The position numbers and the translations under genes were made by a program. Positions 43,420 through 57,669 of a stretch of 64,000 bases of DNA are shown here, one piece after another. The notes below the pieces were generated by a model. The model made no database searches. It had not been told where the DNA came from and was given only the letters and a program-made list of their open reading frames with translations. Each line of letters starts with the position of its first letter. Positions within the stretch are counted from its first letter, which is position 1. Origin of the DNA: Tribonema minus (taxonomy: Eukaryota; Sar; Xanthophyceae; Tribonematales; Tribonemataceae); the NCBI GenBank assembly GCA_017506865.1, contig JAFCMP010000076.1, positions 1-64,000 on the forward strand. The letters run 5' to 3'.

Positions 43420-44510
43420 AGTGCGCACGTACGTACATCATACGATACACTTCGAGGTATATGTACATACATTAAATTTTTCAAACGTATGGTTAGCAAA
43501 CGGCCACACGGTGATAACGCGTGCCATATGCTTAGGGTATGCTGAACAGTGACAAGTGGCATCGTCACCAGCCTTGCCTGCACTTGAGCAAGTGACTATT
43601 GCACGGGATCCGGTGGTGAAGTGACTCTTTATTGGCCAAAGGCAGTTTTTACAACCGTTACGCTGCAAATGAGATCGAGAGACGTTAAAGTTCAAGCCTG
43701 TACTCAATTGGATGGAGTAATGTTGCTTCGACAGGTATGATTCGACCACAGTGTGCGATGTCTTCAATTTAGATTGCGAAGAATTTTGCAGGTATGTAAG
43801 CAAGCTGACAAGCTGATCTCAACGGAAGTGGGCAGGTGGCAGATTTGCAGAAACAACTGTGCAGGCGCGTGCGGATTCTTGCTTTACGTAGCGGATAGCG
43901 TTGTGTTGACTCAGCAGCATCAAGGCCGGCAATATTAGAATTGAGGGAATAGACTCCCCCCCTGCCGCCTACCTCTTGTCGAACGAAACATCAACTTGGG
44001 GCGCGTCACTACCGCTTTCTTTCTGACCCAATGTTCTAAAGTCCGCACTCCTGTCCTCTGTAGCCTGTCCGTTGAAGCACTCACCAGGGGCATCAGCAGA
44101 GCAGTGACGCGGCCAAAGCACCGGCGACATTCAATATCCTGTTTCAGGTTAGCACAGTGCGCATGCAGCTGGATGACTTGACTCAGCGTTCGAATATGTC
44201 AGGCACGTGGCCCCCTGTCGCTCGAGTTCGTTCAACAGAGATAGATGCATGCTCGTGTTGGTTGTTTTGCATTTGACTACGTGATCTCCGTAGTGCGCTC
44301 GCCAGTGTCGTACCGTTGACCGCGCTGGTCAAGCGTGGACGCCTCGAACATCAGCAGGCCGAGGCATTCTATTGTTTAGTGCGCACTGTGCTATGTGGTA
44401 GGGTTCGATTTAGTTGGATGCGGCTGACTCAATTGTGCTTGCCAGCATCACCCCTAATGCGTATCCTTACATTCACACTCTGCTCTGCTTCTGCGCAGCA
44501 CTTCTGAAAA
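43420..44510. other. Upstream region of catalase (right)
   Basis: Mirror of 17759-18849; the expected location of the catalase promoter. CTTCTGCGCAG ends at 44499, 12 bases before ATG 44511, and may be a 5' UTR intron acceptor. No clear TATA box or other element was seen. Confidence 0.45.
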
Positions 44511-47500
44511 ATGATGGACCCGGCGAGCAACCAGATGTCGCAGTGGGCACAGCAGAACAAAGACAACAGTCCCGCCACGCTCTCTGCAGGGCAGCCTGTG
44601 GACAACTTGACGGAGTCTATGACAGTGGGACCTCGGGGGCCCATAGTTCTTAATGTGAGTGCATGGCGTGCCAACACCCAATCCACCAGGCATTACATGT
44701 CTTGCAAGGCTGTGGTCACTGACAGCACCCGATGCCACACTTGTGGTCGAAATGCTTTCTACTGTGTGGTCGCCAGTGTCGTCTACCAGGCCACATGATG
44801 CCTGAGTGTAGTATATATGTAAGTAGGCTCTTCAGCTGCATCATATCTCAGCAGAAGCGTTCATCTCATTCTTGCATGGACCATCAAGCTGTCGCCGTTA
44901 CCACGCCAGCGATCTCTCTGGCGATCTGAGATCAGGTGAATGGTCAGTTTGCTGCTGTGGTATAAAGTGCAGTAGCCACCGCAGCACCCTGTTTTGTCGG
45001 ATAATAGGCTGCACACCTGACATTACTACTCTCGGCACGGACACGCAATGCAACTGGCACGCACGCAGCGCCTGCACCTAGTGTGCAGTTGATGTTGGCA
45101 ATGCCTTCCATACGCTAGCGGTACAGTAGCTACCTACCTGAAACAATTGGGATTAAGGCAGGGCACTCCCCTTCCCTGGCAGGCACCTGTTTGTGCCTCT
45201 TTGCAATGGCAACAAGTGTTCTCTTGTGCACAAGCACATGGCTTCATGTCTCCTCAAAGCCGCAGCTACGGTGTCGTCAATGCAGAAGCATGCGGCAGTC
45301 AGGTCTGCAGAGGTTGAATGCCGCCACGCATGGCGTGCGTCAAATGCGCACAGCTGCATCCCAGAAAGCAAAACTAGTTCACCTCAGGTGAATTTGCCTG
45401 TTCAGTTTCAAGTGGTATGCTTAGGGTTAGGGTTAGGGTTAGGCCTAACTCTAACCCTAAACCCAAAAATACTGGATCAAAAGAAATTAGCGCTCTAGGT
45501 GACAAGGTGTGGTTTGCTGCCAGCGCCTTCCACCAATAATGTGCTACCTATGTACACGCCAAGTTATGCTGCACCAACATGTTGAGCTAAACCTGCAACA
45601 TGAGCCCCAATGCCGTCTATCACACGGCACAAACGTACCCTTGCCTGTCGCTCAATGACCACTGCTGATGTATCCACCAGCAACCACATGATGCTCATCA
45701 GCACATCCAATATGCAATATCAACATGCACATGCTGACCTGTTCCTCCCAATGCTTACTCATCTCGCAGGACTTGGTCTTGATCAACAACCTGGCCTCCT
45801 TTGACCGCGAGCGCGTCCCGGAGCGCGTCGTGCACGCCAAGGGCTCCGGCGCCTTTGGCTACTTTGAGGTCACCACAGACTACCTCGCGCAGTTCTGCCG
45901 TGCCAAGATGTTTGACAAGGTTGGCAAGCGCACACCCATGCTGGCGCGCTTCAGCCAGGTGTCGCTGGAGTCGGGCTCTGCGGACACGGTGCGCGACCCC
46001 CGCGGCTTTGCGCTCAAGGTGAGCAATGCTGCTTCTGATGAGTCAGGTACATCCTCTGACCATTTCGCAATTAATGAGATGGGCTTCACAACACTGGTGT
46101 GGTTATAGGGGTGTGCGTGGTCTCCGTTCTATGTCTGTTGCAGTGTTATACAGAGTGGTTGATGTGTCTGGGCAATGCCGATCATAATCCCTGAAGGTGG
46201 AACTGTCAATGAAGCAGCTGAATCGCAGACGTGTGCAGCAAGCCCACAGGAAGGGTTTGAGAGATATCATGACCCAGTGTTGAGGGTGATTCCCTCATCT
46301 GATTGGCCAAGAGACCGAAAGAGTCTGGGCGATCTTGTTATCTCACTCTTTGATTTGCTTGCTGTTTGGGGCCACTGAGTTTGACGCACTCAATGTATGA
46401 GTACCCACAACCTCTTGGCGCAGTTGAACTTCTTCAATGAACTCCTTTAATGACTTTAGCTCATGTCTTCCTGTTGTCGCCTCACATGACGCCAGTTTTA
46501 CACGGAGGAGGGCAACTGGGACATGGTGGGCAACAACACACCCATTTTCTTCATCAGCGACCCCATGCTCTTCCCAAGCCTGATCCACGTCAACAAGCGC
46601 AACCCGGTGACGCACTTGAAGGACCCTAGTGAGTGCTTTACACCATGCATGTTGCACCAACATGTTGTGGTGTGCTGCTTGAGATGTTGATGCTCCGCAA
46701 CTGGCTGAGAATTGCATGGTCAATATGAAGGTTTATTGTCTGTGAATGTGTGTGTCACGCTAATTCAGAGTACTGCGTCATGCATGTACACACCAAACAT
46801 TGAGCAGAGGGTTAGGGTTAGGCAGATTCTCAGTCAGGCACATGCGAGCAGGCACTTAATATCCACCTTACGATACATTCAGCAAGGTGCAGGTGCTGCA
46901 GCAATGTGGCTGCATCCATCTCGCAAACATTCCATGTTTCTGTGCTGGGGAGCTCCAAGCTTAGGCTTTAGCATGCACAACTCTGGTTATGACAATACTC
47001 AGGAAGCGTGAGATCTGACAGTCATTGTGCCACAAGCAGGTAGGTAGGATTTCATGGGTATGGTGAGCGTCGGTACATTATGCTTGTGCAGATGCCTTGT
47101 GCTTCAACTTTTCAATGGCCATGGCTCATTGTCCTTGTGCATTACAGACATGAAGTGGGACTTCTTCAGCCTCAGGCCAGAGAGTGTGCACCAGGTGAGG
47201 TGTCACAGCCAGCACAAGTGATCAGTTTACCCTGTGTTCACAGCTTTGCATCTGGCAGAGTGGACATTTGCAAATGTACATCGGTATCAGCGCCACCCGA
47301 GCTGAATTCACCAAGTCCACCTTTTTGGCCAGCATTTGAGCTCTAAAATTCATGCGGTGATAGCTGCAATGTTGATCCAGCTATGCAGGGCTAGGAAGGA
47401 GTTATGGTTAGTGGAAATACGCTCAATGCTAGGAGCAGGTTCCTGGTAGGCATGTAGGCTATGACTTAGCCCTACAGTTAAGTTGTGCTGTAGGGTATAC

Positions 47501-50500
47501 CTGCAGTGCCCGGTAAACTTACTTCTGGCACTCTGCACCTTTGGCTGGGGACTGCCGCATATAGTAAACACACATGCATCTCACGCTCAAAATGCTGGTG
47601 TTCTCTTGTGACGTGTTCAGGTGACGCGCCTGTACCACGACCTGGGAACCCCAGATGGTGAGTGTGCACTACTTGATGACCAGTGCTTGCGACAGGAGCT
47701 TGTGTAGATCGAGTTGTTTGCGACACAACAACTGCTCTGCTGACTTTATTGTGATGAAGAGACTGCAAATTCACAAATTAACAGCTTATTGTGCACATGA
47801 ATGTGATGAGGCCCAGTCGACACACGTCAATAGCGACAAAACACGTCAAAAACAGAACTGCTGCTGCAGTTGAAGCTTGTTCTTCGATGTTGGTGCATGG
47901 ACACTCATACATTCAATGCAGTGCTGTGGTGATCATTCGTGACCACCCTCCAAGTCGCAGTGCCAAATTTCCCCTAGCTTACACTTGTCTGCCATCTACT
48001 GGTATGCCTTCTTGCAGGCTGGCGCCACATGGATGGCTTCGGGTCCCACACATTCAAGGTGAGTTCGCACCCATCATTCATGTTTGCTGATTCCTTGCAT
48101 CTACCTAGTTCCTTTGATGTTCAGCTGCAAGAAGAACTCTGAGGATAGATGAGCAGCATATGTGTCCCAACAATTGTGGTGATGAGAACAAGCAACAAGC
48201 AGCTGGGCAGTGGCCGCACATGCTCATATTTGCTGACAGAATCACTTTTGGCGAGCATGGATTGGAAGCCATTCTGTGGTGATCGGCACGGTATGCTCTG
48301 AGGACCACCAGACGTAGTAGTCACTATGCAAATTGGAGTAAGAGTAAGGTGCAGGGGCTTCCACATCTAGTTTTGTGCAGGACTGGCCATAACATGCTGC
48401 ACTTAACCTGTGGGCAGTGTATGCATGCTGTGCTAGTGACTAAGCAGCATGCATCACCAAACCACAAGACAATGACCTTGTGCACAATTTTGTGAATTTA
48501 TTGATGGATCTTTACGGCTTCAGTCCTACAACTACTGCTGTTAAATGCGTCAGCTTGCGGTGGGCCCCTGCAGGAAGTGCACTACGCTACAGGTGCATGG
48601 GCCCCAGTCATCAAGTGGGAAACCACAGAAATGGGTGCATGCACTACAAGATATGATGTTGCTCTGCAGTGACATTGCAAGGGCTAATTTGTGCATGTGC
48701 GATGTTTGTTTGTCCTTTGTGGCCTGCAGAACGTCAACTCTAAGGGCGAGGCATTCTTTGTCAAGTACCACTTCCGGACAGACCAGGTGTGTGCATCAGC
48801 ACAAGCGCTTGCTGGCACAGCAGCCATCGACATTGCATGGCTGTGATGTGTAAACACCTAATATCATGTGTATACCTTTACTACAGCAAGAGTGCAGAAG
48901 TCAGGAGAACAGCAACCCTGTGCTGTGCTGGTTCAGCTGTTGCAGCCATGAGAAAAGCTGCTTGCAGCGTGTTGATTGTTTGCGAGGTCAACTGATACCA
49001 ATCACCTACTTGTATTTGCAGCAGTTCTTGTAGTTGCAAGGGAATGCACTGTCCACTGGCATGCTGACACTACTGTTCTCACTTATTTGTATGTGCTCAC
49101 TTGGTTTTTGACAGGGTGTGAAGAACCTGCCAGCTGCCAAGGCCGCTGAGATAGCAGGCATGGACCCTGACTACGCCACCCGTGACCTCTTCAACGCCAT
49201 CGCGGAGGGCAACTGCCCATCCTGGACCCTCTACGTTCAGGTATGTATGTCAACAATGTGTTTGTGCTCTGGTGCAACTGGTTGCTCTCTTAGGTTTCAC
49301 CAGTTTCCAAGTCAGGGCAAGCACCACCTGCTGTTGCGTGCGCGTAATGCATGACCCCGTAGGCTTGGTAATCCAGGCAGCAATTGCCTGCCAATGTTAA
49401 CAAGGTTAATGCATACCCTGCAGCCTTTCAGACCATGCACTTTCAGCATATTCTGTCAGCAGAATGGCTTGGCGCACGCTACCCACATTCTATATCTGTT
49501 GTGCCTGAATGTTTTGTGTAACCTGCGCTGACAACGATGGGTTGATATCCTGCTCTCTCAACACGTAACACATCGGGCTTATGCGTGTAGTCTATGGCTT
49601 CTGTGCTGGTGCTTGACAGGTTGCAACGCCTGAGCAGGTGAAGCAGTTCCCATTCAACCCCTTCGACGTCACCAAGGTGTGGTCAGAGGAGGACTACCCG
49701 CTCAAGGAGGTAAGCAAAGGTTTGCCTGTTCACGTGAAAGATCACCATCAGCACGGCGCTTCTGAGCAGCAGAATTGTTTGTGTGGTTTCACTGCAGCTT
49801 ACTTCAGTATACTCCTATACCGCATATTGCTGGTCTGCTTTTTGTGCCAGCTCCGCATTTGAACTGTGTGTGTACTTCTACATACTTTGTATACATGCCT
49901 GCTGCGTGATGAGCATACATGATGAGCTTGACCCATGGCTCAACTGATCATTGCACTCAGGTCGGGCGCTTCACGCTGAACAAGAACCCTACCAACTGGC
50001 ACATGGACATCGAGTCTGCTGCCTTCAACCCTGGCAATCTGGTACCCGGCATCGAGCCATCCCCCGACAAGATGCTGCAGGCCCGTCTCTTCAGCTACGG
50101 CGACACACAGAGGTAACTGCAATGAGTGTAGTTATTCAAATCTATTCTTTGGCAGTATGATTGAAAGCCCAAGGCTGCATGTAGCAGCGGTTCAGGCAGC
50201 TGGTGATTCAAGGTCCTTGGTTGTGGTATGGTATGGCGCTGTCCTACGTCGCTGTGCTACGCGTTCGTGCTGCAGGCCCATCTTCTAGAGATCGACCATT
50301 AAGAATTTGCAGATGTCATGTAACTGACAGCTTTCATCTGCCTTCATGCCACAGCTCGCCTCACTGACTGGTGCAAGGTTGACCGTTCGAACGATCTAGC
50401 TTTGCATTGCAGGCTTGCGTATAACTCTCAGGATTACCTCTACTGCGTACCAAACTTGCAGAGCCTGCAATGATGTCATGCATTTGGCGTTATGGTTCAA

Positions 50501-52067
50501 CTCTTGATGTGGAGGTTGCATCGTACCCCAATACGTCTACTTTGTACTCTAATATGTCTGCATCATCACCAATACGTCTGCATTGCTGCATGGTTTGTAT
50601 GTGCGGACAGGCAGTAGGCCATATGTAGCAGAATATGCCCTCAACCTGGTTCAAATCTGCAGATCGCACAATAACTTGTATAAAGCGATTGGTCACCACC
50701 GGCATGTGTGTTACGCAATACCGTATGTGTCACGTAGGTACCGCCTGGGGCCCAACCACGAGCAGCTGCCTGTCAACAGGCCACTCAACTTCCCCAACCC
50801 CAACTACCAGAAGGATGGGCCGCAGCGCGTGGACAACCAGGTGAATCACTGTGACTCTCCTCAATGAAATGGAATGCTGCAAATGAAAGCAACTTTGGTG
50901 TAACCGCAAGACATCATGCCCTTTGTGGTCATCAGCTAGTAGTGAACTTTGGTACTGGCATAGTTCAAGTGCTGTTGGTAGTAACGGTAGCTGGCATTGG
51001 CGAAGTTCAAGTGACAAAGGCATGAGTGTTGTTGATGGCTCTGACTGCTCGTTGGTGGCTTTGAACTTGACGGGCGCAACAAATGTTTCGAACAAAGATG
51101 GCTGTATTGGTGAGGCATGTGGTATTGTGAAAGTCTAACAACCCCACAGCTGCACTGCCATCGTTGCGGGTGGTTGCATGCGCTTTGATTTTATTTTGAT
51201 TTCTTGCATATCTTTGTGTTCATTGTTTCACATTAAGCTCTGCATGTATATGCACTTGAACCACAAGCCCCTTGTCTTAAGCACTGTGTGTTGAATGGAT
51301 GTGTGCTGATTGAAACAGGATGGCAAGCCCAACTACTTCCCCAACAGCTTCAATGGCCCTGGCGAGGCGCCCTCTGCAGCATGGGACGTCAATGACACTG
51401 CCTCTGGCAATGTGGCCAGGTACCCCATCGACACCGACCACTACTGGCAGTGCAAGGCCATGTGGGACCAGGTCAGTCTCATGTGATGGACACGCTGCTG
51501 ACCTCCATTATATGTTATTTGTACTTTGAATATCTCACAGATGCTGTAGCACTCATGAATGAATCATGATGTGTGCTTGGCAGTTCTGGGTTCAAAATTC
51601 TTCTTTGGCTTCTCAAAGGAACTTTGACTGCTCTGTTTAAGTGACATGTGTGTACAATTCCTCTCTCTGCCTCCACGCATCATTTTGCCCCAGCACATGC
51701 TTTGAAGCACATGGCATTAACACGTGTCAGTACGGCATGTTTTGTATGCACTTGGCAATTGGTGTGCTTTATGAAGCTTTTGTGATGGCGTAGAGCTTAG
51801 GCCCTCATTGCACAGTCCAGTACATGAGTGACTTCCAACCATTCTGTTTATCACATTGCGTGCCTCGCCATGCAGATGACCCCTGATGAGCAGGACAGGC
51901 TGACCACCAACATGGCCGAGAGCGTCAAGATGGCAGCAGAGCCCATCCGCAACCGCTGGTACGGCGTCCTTGAGAAGGTTGACAAGACCTACGCCAGCCA
52001 GGTGCACCAGAAGGTGGACCAGGCGCACAAGGAGGGCAACATAGTCGGTGCGGTGACTCTGGCTTAA
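44511..52067 (+). CDS. Catalase (monofunctional haem catalase)
   Basis: Converts hydrogen peroxide to water and oxygen. Thirteen exons: 44511-44654, 45770-46018, 46496-46628, 47148-47194, 47621-47657, 48018-48058, 48730-48786, 49115-49240, 49620-49709, 49961-50112, 50738-50840, 51319-51471, 51876-52067. All are bounded by GT and AG with consistent phase, giving 507 residues, the usual length of small-subunit catalases. Seen motifs: [15 protein letters not shown] with distal His H70, [13 protein letters not shown] with N144, and [10 protein letters not shown] with haem ligand Y354. The protein ends GAVTLA with no C-terminal SKL-type peroxisome signal, so location is uncertain; internal or non-canonical signals are known in catalases. 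Two ATGs stand together at the start (44511, 44514). Introns hold telomere-like tracts. The gene is convergent with the kinase-like gene. Confidence 0.96.
45420..45465. repeat. Head-to-head telomere-like repeat in catalase intron 1 (right)
   Basis: Mirror of 16804-16849: three TTAGGG units meet TTAGGCCTAA and then CTAACCCTAAACCC units. Confidence 0.75.
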
Positions 52068-53653
52068 GCTCCAGTGCCTATTGCAAGCCCAGCTGCAGGC
52101 GGCTGTTTTTGGGGTTCGCTGTAACGGTGGCTTCGTGAAGTTACACAACGATGGTAGGCAGCTGTCCTTTCAAGCACTTTGCATAGGGGGGTGAGCCACA
52201 GGCATGCAGAGGTCGATGGTAGCACGGGCGCTGGTTGTAGTGCTGCCTAGGCATAGTTGTGTTCACCAGCGCTAGCTATGGCGGAGTTTATCATACACCG
52301 TGATGGTATACATACGATGTGCAGAGTTGTACGGTACATATCGCGATTACATTTTTTGAGGTATAGCTGTGCATGTTGTGTATGAAGGCGCTTTGACAGC
52401 CGTCGCAGGAGGATCACACATTGTACAAGGGCCGGTGGTTTGTGCCCATATACGTGCCAATGCATACATTACCAGTCACACGAGGTTGGACAGTAGTTGG
52501 ATGCTGTGCAGGCGCTTCACTGCTGCAGGGTCATCACCAGTATGACAGCGATACATGATTTATGAATATATGCCATGAGCCATAAACACGGGGTGTTGTA
52601 ATTCCGGTTATGCCTATCTTTAGCATGTGCATTATGCATGCCATCTTGCTCTGAATTCCGAGTGGATTGGCCCATCATGTTTGTGTTCACTACATTCTAA
52701 TTAGCACACATGTTTATGCTCTGCATGTATGCGGTACTGAAAAAGATGCTCATGTTTGATGCGTTTGCTCATTGCGATCAAATGATTGCAATGGCGTACA
52801 GGCTTATCGGGCTGCATGGCGCTTGGCTGAGCCAAAGTCATCTGCGTGCGTTTCGTATGTGGGGAATTTCAAAATATGTTGCTGATGTTTTGCCGGGAAC
52901 CAGTTTGTTTGGTTGGCAAGAGTGATTGTGTTGCAAGTGCCTGTTCAAAAATCTGCAAACTTCGATGATATGAAGCTATCAGTTTGAAGCATACCTTGCC
53001 ACCAAATTTATCCAATGGTATTAGTGGGCATACTCAATCGACACATGACATTAGAGTGTAATTGTTGCAGCATATGATGTATATGCAGTACTACTCTTGC
53101 AGTGAACCTGCCAAGCATCTGACTGCATCGTAGCAGGTCATACTCATCAATATTCACTGACTTCAATGTGACACCATTCAAAGATTCAGCAAGTCAGTAG
53201 TTGCCAAGGTCATGCAATGAGGGGCTAATAAATTTGAAATTGTTCTCACAATTTCCGACTTTATGAATTAAGTTTTGAAGTGATGACGCAATCATCTCTA
53301 TGGAAGCAGATTTGGTGGTTTGTGATGGCAAACAAGGTGGCGCAATGGCAGGCATAAGGATATATCTTGTCAGGCACTGCAAACGGGCATTTCACACACC
53401 ACCAAACCACCAAGACTCGTGTGCACTTAGTTAAAACATTCATGTATTAACGAATCTTCTAAATGACCAATGACACAGTAGTTGCACTGGTGGTTCTTGT
53501 AGTGAACAGCAGCTGTCACCATGTAAGTGCATCACAACATGTAGTGATCACTCATGGATGCTTCTGAACCGCCAAACTCAGGACAGCATTACTTGTGACT
53601 GGCACACACACACACATGGTGTGTGCCGCCGTCACACTTCTGAATATTCGATG
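52068..53653. other. Convergent intergenic region, catalase / kinase-like gene (right)
   Basis: Mirror of 8616-10201. It holds both 3' flanks and a TG/CA microsatellite near 53610. No further gene is supported. Confidence 0.6.
52120..52124 (+). terminator. Candidate poly(A) signal TGTAA of catalase (right)
   Basis: TGTAA 53 bases after the catalase TAA, in GTTCGCTGTAACGG. Known as the green-algal poly(A) signal; its use here is inferred from position. Confidence 0.45.
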
Positions 53654-56600
53654 TTACATGGCATGTTCAATGCCCGTAAATGACTGCAGTGCCAACCGCG
53701 CATCGCGAAACGTGTACGGAGCATCCTCACTGCACATGCGCTGTGCCACTCTTCTGAACGCACTTGCCACAGCTGGTGACAGCTGAAATCGGCTCTGAGG
53801 ACCATTCTCATTCTGCAGCGTGTTCTGCAGATCGGTCCTGATACCATTCTCAGAAGCGGCGGCACCGGACTCTGCCGCTAGATATGTGCGCAGATGCCTA
53901 GCTAGGGCTTGCGTGTAACCGCTAGGGTCTGCAGCCACACCCGCTCGCATCGCGCGCCGCGGCCTGTGCAGCTCCGGCGGCGCATAGTCCAGGAACGTTT
54001 CTGAGAACGTGCGGCCCATCGCGTACACGTCACCGCCGCGACACCCGCGCCCCCTGGCAGTTTCACTGGGCAGCAGGTACTCGGTCTGCACGGGGGGCAA
54101 GGGGGATGGAGTGAGGGCTGTTAGGGAGCACTAGGGGGCTTTGAGCGCATGAGGTGCAGGGCGCTTAGGTTCAGCATTAGCCATTAGTCAGTGCTTGCTA
54201 CTTGGCGGCAGGTACTCTTATGCGCGGGCGAAGCGGGGGCTGTCGTGGGGGCGGTGCTAATGCAAAGTTCGGGCTGGGGTACTGCAGGGTGTGTGGAATT
54301 ACGCGTTTCACAGTTGCATCAGTACGCTGCCCCCTGATTGGTGCAGGGGCGCATTTTTGGTGCTGGTTATGGTCTGCAATGCATGCTGGGGCAACAGGCG
54401 CCACATGTGCAACTCTTTCATGAACACGTGTGTGATGCCAAGCGGATATCTGCAATGCTGCCGTAAATAAGGGTTGGAATCAAGACTGCGGTCAGCGCTC
54501 AGTCTATATGCAGGTTAGGGATAAGGTAAGCGGAAGGGTTCGCAGCCTGAGGGTTGTTAATGACGGGTCATGGGGGTAGGTACGTACGCGTTACGATGCC
54601 ATGAGCCCGGATCATACATACTTTCGGCAATGAGGGCCTAGCGTTTGACCTAAGTATGAGGTTAGGGGGTTAGGGCTTGACACAAGTAGGTTTAGGGGGT
54701 CCAGGACTTGACTAGGGTTGAGGAAGTGGGGCCCTGTTCGGGCCCGAATCGCTCGCTACATTTCTGCCAAGGATACATACAACAAACAGTTGCAGTGTGG
54801 CGAGAGGCATCATCCCCAAGACAGAGGATAAGGTTGACTTATGGACGCTGTGCACAACGAGTGTTGCTGCTGCTGGCGGTGAGGCTCGCTGGGAGTGCCA
54901 CTCCTGCCTCGGCGTGTTTTATTGCAATGCTTGATGGCATCTGCGTGGCAGTGCGTACATGAAATCATGACACTGTTTACCCATACAGTCATGGTAGTGC
55001 CAGTAGTCACATTTGCATGCATCAACCTGAGCATGGCAGCCATGCAATAGTTTCTGATGGTATTTATGCTCTGTCATGCACCAATGCGCCCTGGAGCACA
55101 TTCTAACCCTATCCCTAGTCAGGGATAGGGCAAGGTTTAGGATATTGCAGCAACTAGGGTTTGACGTCATTAGCCGTCATTACCCAGAATCCTGCATACT
55201 TCCGTCATTACGCGTACTTACGTTGCTACCCGTACTTACTTCGTTAACAACACCGGTTAGCGAGTAGGCATCAGCGTCGTGGGTGCAGACCAAATCAGCT
55301 GCTAACTGAGGTGGAACGCTCACGAGTCAGGCCAGCAGTGCAGCTGGGCAACCAAGTGCGGCAATTCTCAGTAAGCAGGCCTCAAGGCATAGCATCCCGC
55401 AGCGCACAACAGGTCAGAGAGGCTCAGTGTTGAGTGCAGAGGTGGGCAGATGCAACTTAACCCTGACCTGTCATGAACTTGAGTCTGACCTGATGATCAA
55501 CACTGAAATAACCCCCAAAACTCGATGTTCATTGTATATTGTGGCATCATTCAGCTGTTCAACCTTGTAGGCAAGTGACAACTATGATTAGGGTTGGGAT
55601 CAGGTAGAAGCTGCAGCGTACCTGGCCGCGGAGTGTGTCACGGCACATCTGGCCAGGCTTGAGCACCTCCGAAAGTCCAAAGTCTATCAGCACACCGCGC
55701 CCGTCCTTCACCACTGCGCAAACACAGACACACAGAGGCAGTGGAGCTCGGTCAGTTAAGCTACCAGAATGACATGAAGTGGGGTTGAGTAGATGGTGAA
55801 GGTAAGCAGTATCATACACAGTATGATGCTTAAAAGACAACTCACATGCAATCAGTGAACATGCCAGCACGTGACTGCAAATCTTGCAGCGCGACTCTGT
55901 CTCAGCGTTCGTGGAGAGCACCAAAGTGAGGTGAATGAATGCGGTGCGAATGACATGGTATACTTTAAAGTACCAGCGTGGAATCAGTGCACATGCATAC
56001 ATCTTCAGGAATCATATGCTTTGATGTAAGACCTCGAGTGCTTCGTGAAATAGACCAGTAGCCTTCTATGAAAGCGCACATGGAACTATGCCGTGACATC
56101 CATGGCTACCCAGTGCACACGTGGTGGTGAAATGTCATGCTCAGAAATGATGTGTGAATAGTCAGCCTGCCTCATGCTCTCTCGCTGACCCACTTTACAC
56201 ACCCAGGATGATGTGATTTGCCCATCGTGCGCGTGTGGCTCTTTCGGCATATGCGCGTCATGTGTGAATCGCGCATACGTAGGTACGGGCAAATCTGGTG
56301 CTGTAGCACCAGAGTCAAGTGAGCATAAACCAGACACAAGTACATATGCAGCTGTAGTGTGATTGATGCACGCGTCGTCCCGTTAGTGCGCACAGCAATG
56401 TGAAGACATGTGCGACAACTGCGAATGCCTGTGTTCAAAACACTTGCAATATTTCAGCTGATTGTTCTATCAAAGAAAGTACCAGCCGGCAACACACAAA
56501 GCGCTACGGTCATCAATATCTTCATGTTACAACATGCACAACCTGTGCCAATCAGTCAAACCTGGAGCGGACTCCAAAGTGCTTGCGAGCTACTGTAACA

Positions 56601-57669
56601 TTAGGTGAACACACAAGACAATGCCGCCGATGGCAGGCTGCTGGCACGTCACGACACCGCTTTCCCAATCAATGCTGAGCTTCATGAGAACCTACTTTCT
56701 GTTCTGAGCTGGAATGCATCAATACTTGTCTGGTGCCGTAGCTTATGCGTTGCTGAAACACTTGCAGCAGCTGCAGGGTTTATAGGTTTGCCATGCAGTG
56801 CCGCATAGCATTACGACAATCACTGATATTGCATGCAGCAGTTGTGACCTCATTGCTCGCCGCAAACTCAACCCAAACAGTCTCACAACACGCATACAGT
56901 TTCGTAATCACTCACTGCAATTTGCTAGCCCCACATCCCTGTGAAGGACGCCTGCGTTGTGCAGGCACTCCCCCGCCAGCAACAGGTCCAGCGCCATTCG
57001 CACCGCCGCTTCCTCCGTGTTGAGCATCGTACCCCCAAACCTGACACTGGGTACAGAGCCCAGCGCGTACGGGGGGAACTTGGTTATGGCTCTCAGATCG
57101 AAGTCGTACAGCGGTTTCAGCTGGCACAGGCTCACGGCTCGGCGAGTTGAAGTTGGCAGCCGCTGCCCTGACTGCGGTGGCACGATCAGTGTATCACCGA
57201 CGGATACTCTGGAGCGCTTGACCCACCACGTGTCCAGCTGCTCTAGCAGCTGCATCACGGGCGAGTCGCCGTATGCTGATTGTAAGACAGAGAAGACCTC
57301 CAGCTCGCCTGCTGCATCGCGCACATCGCGGTTGCGAGCAAGAACCTCGCATGAGAGGGCAGCTCGTCGGACAGTTGCCGTCAATGAGTCCGTGTATTCC
57401 ACTTCGTATACGGATCTGTAGGAGCCTCCGCCCAGCTGCCGCAGAACGCGGAGTTCTCGCGCTTCGGCGTCTCCAAATGCCTCCGCTGCTGCGCAGGGTG
57501 CCGGTGCAGTTGCTGCTGCTGCCGCCGCCAGTACTGCTGCTGCTGCTGCTGCGGGAGTCTGAATAAGCACGTCCCTTCTATGCATCAATGTTGCAGATTG
57601 GGCACATGGCACCAGAGCCAAGCACAGCGGAAGCCACAGCAGCACTGCCCCCAGCCAGATCCCTAGCAT
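53654..57669 (-). CDS. Atypical protein-kinase-like protein with N-terminal signal sequence (right copy)
   Basis: Mirror of 4600-8615, 425 residues. Exons on the minus strand are 57669-56916, 55713-55622 and 54085-53654, with GT-AG introns in phase 1 and 0. The signal sequence, GGGSYRSV loop, HRDVGLAN, DFG and EYLLPSE are identical to the left copy. The missing VAIK Lys is shared by both copies, so it is not a sequencing slip in one arm. The family of the kinase domain cannot be assigned by eye. If the signal sequence is used, the domain would face the secretory lumen or cell surface, which is unusual for a HRD/DFG kinase. Confidence 0.75.
55107..55130. repeat. Perfect 10-bp hairpin with telomere-like variant units (right)
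   Basis: Mirror of 7139-7162, in kinase intron 2. Confidence 0.7.

Noticed and set aside
50648..50658. GGTTCAAATCT, resembling a tRNA B box, in a catalase intron
   Set aside because: No A box at the right distance and no cloverleaf could be drawn.
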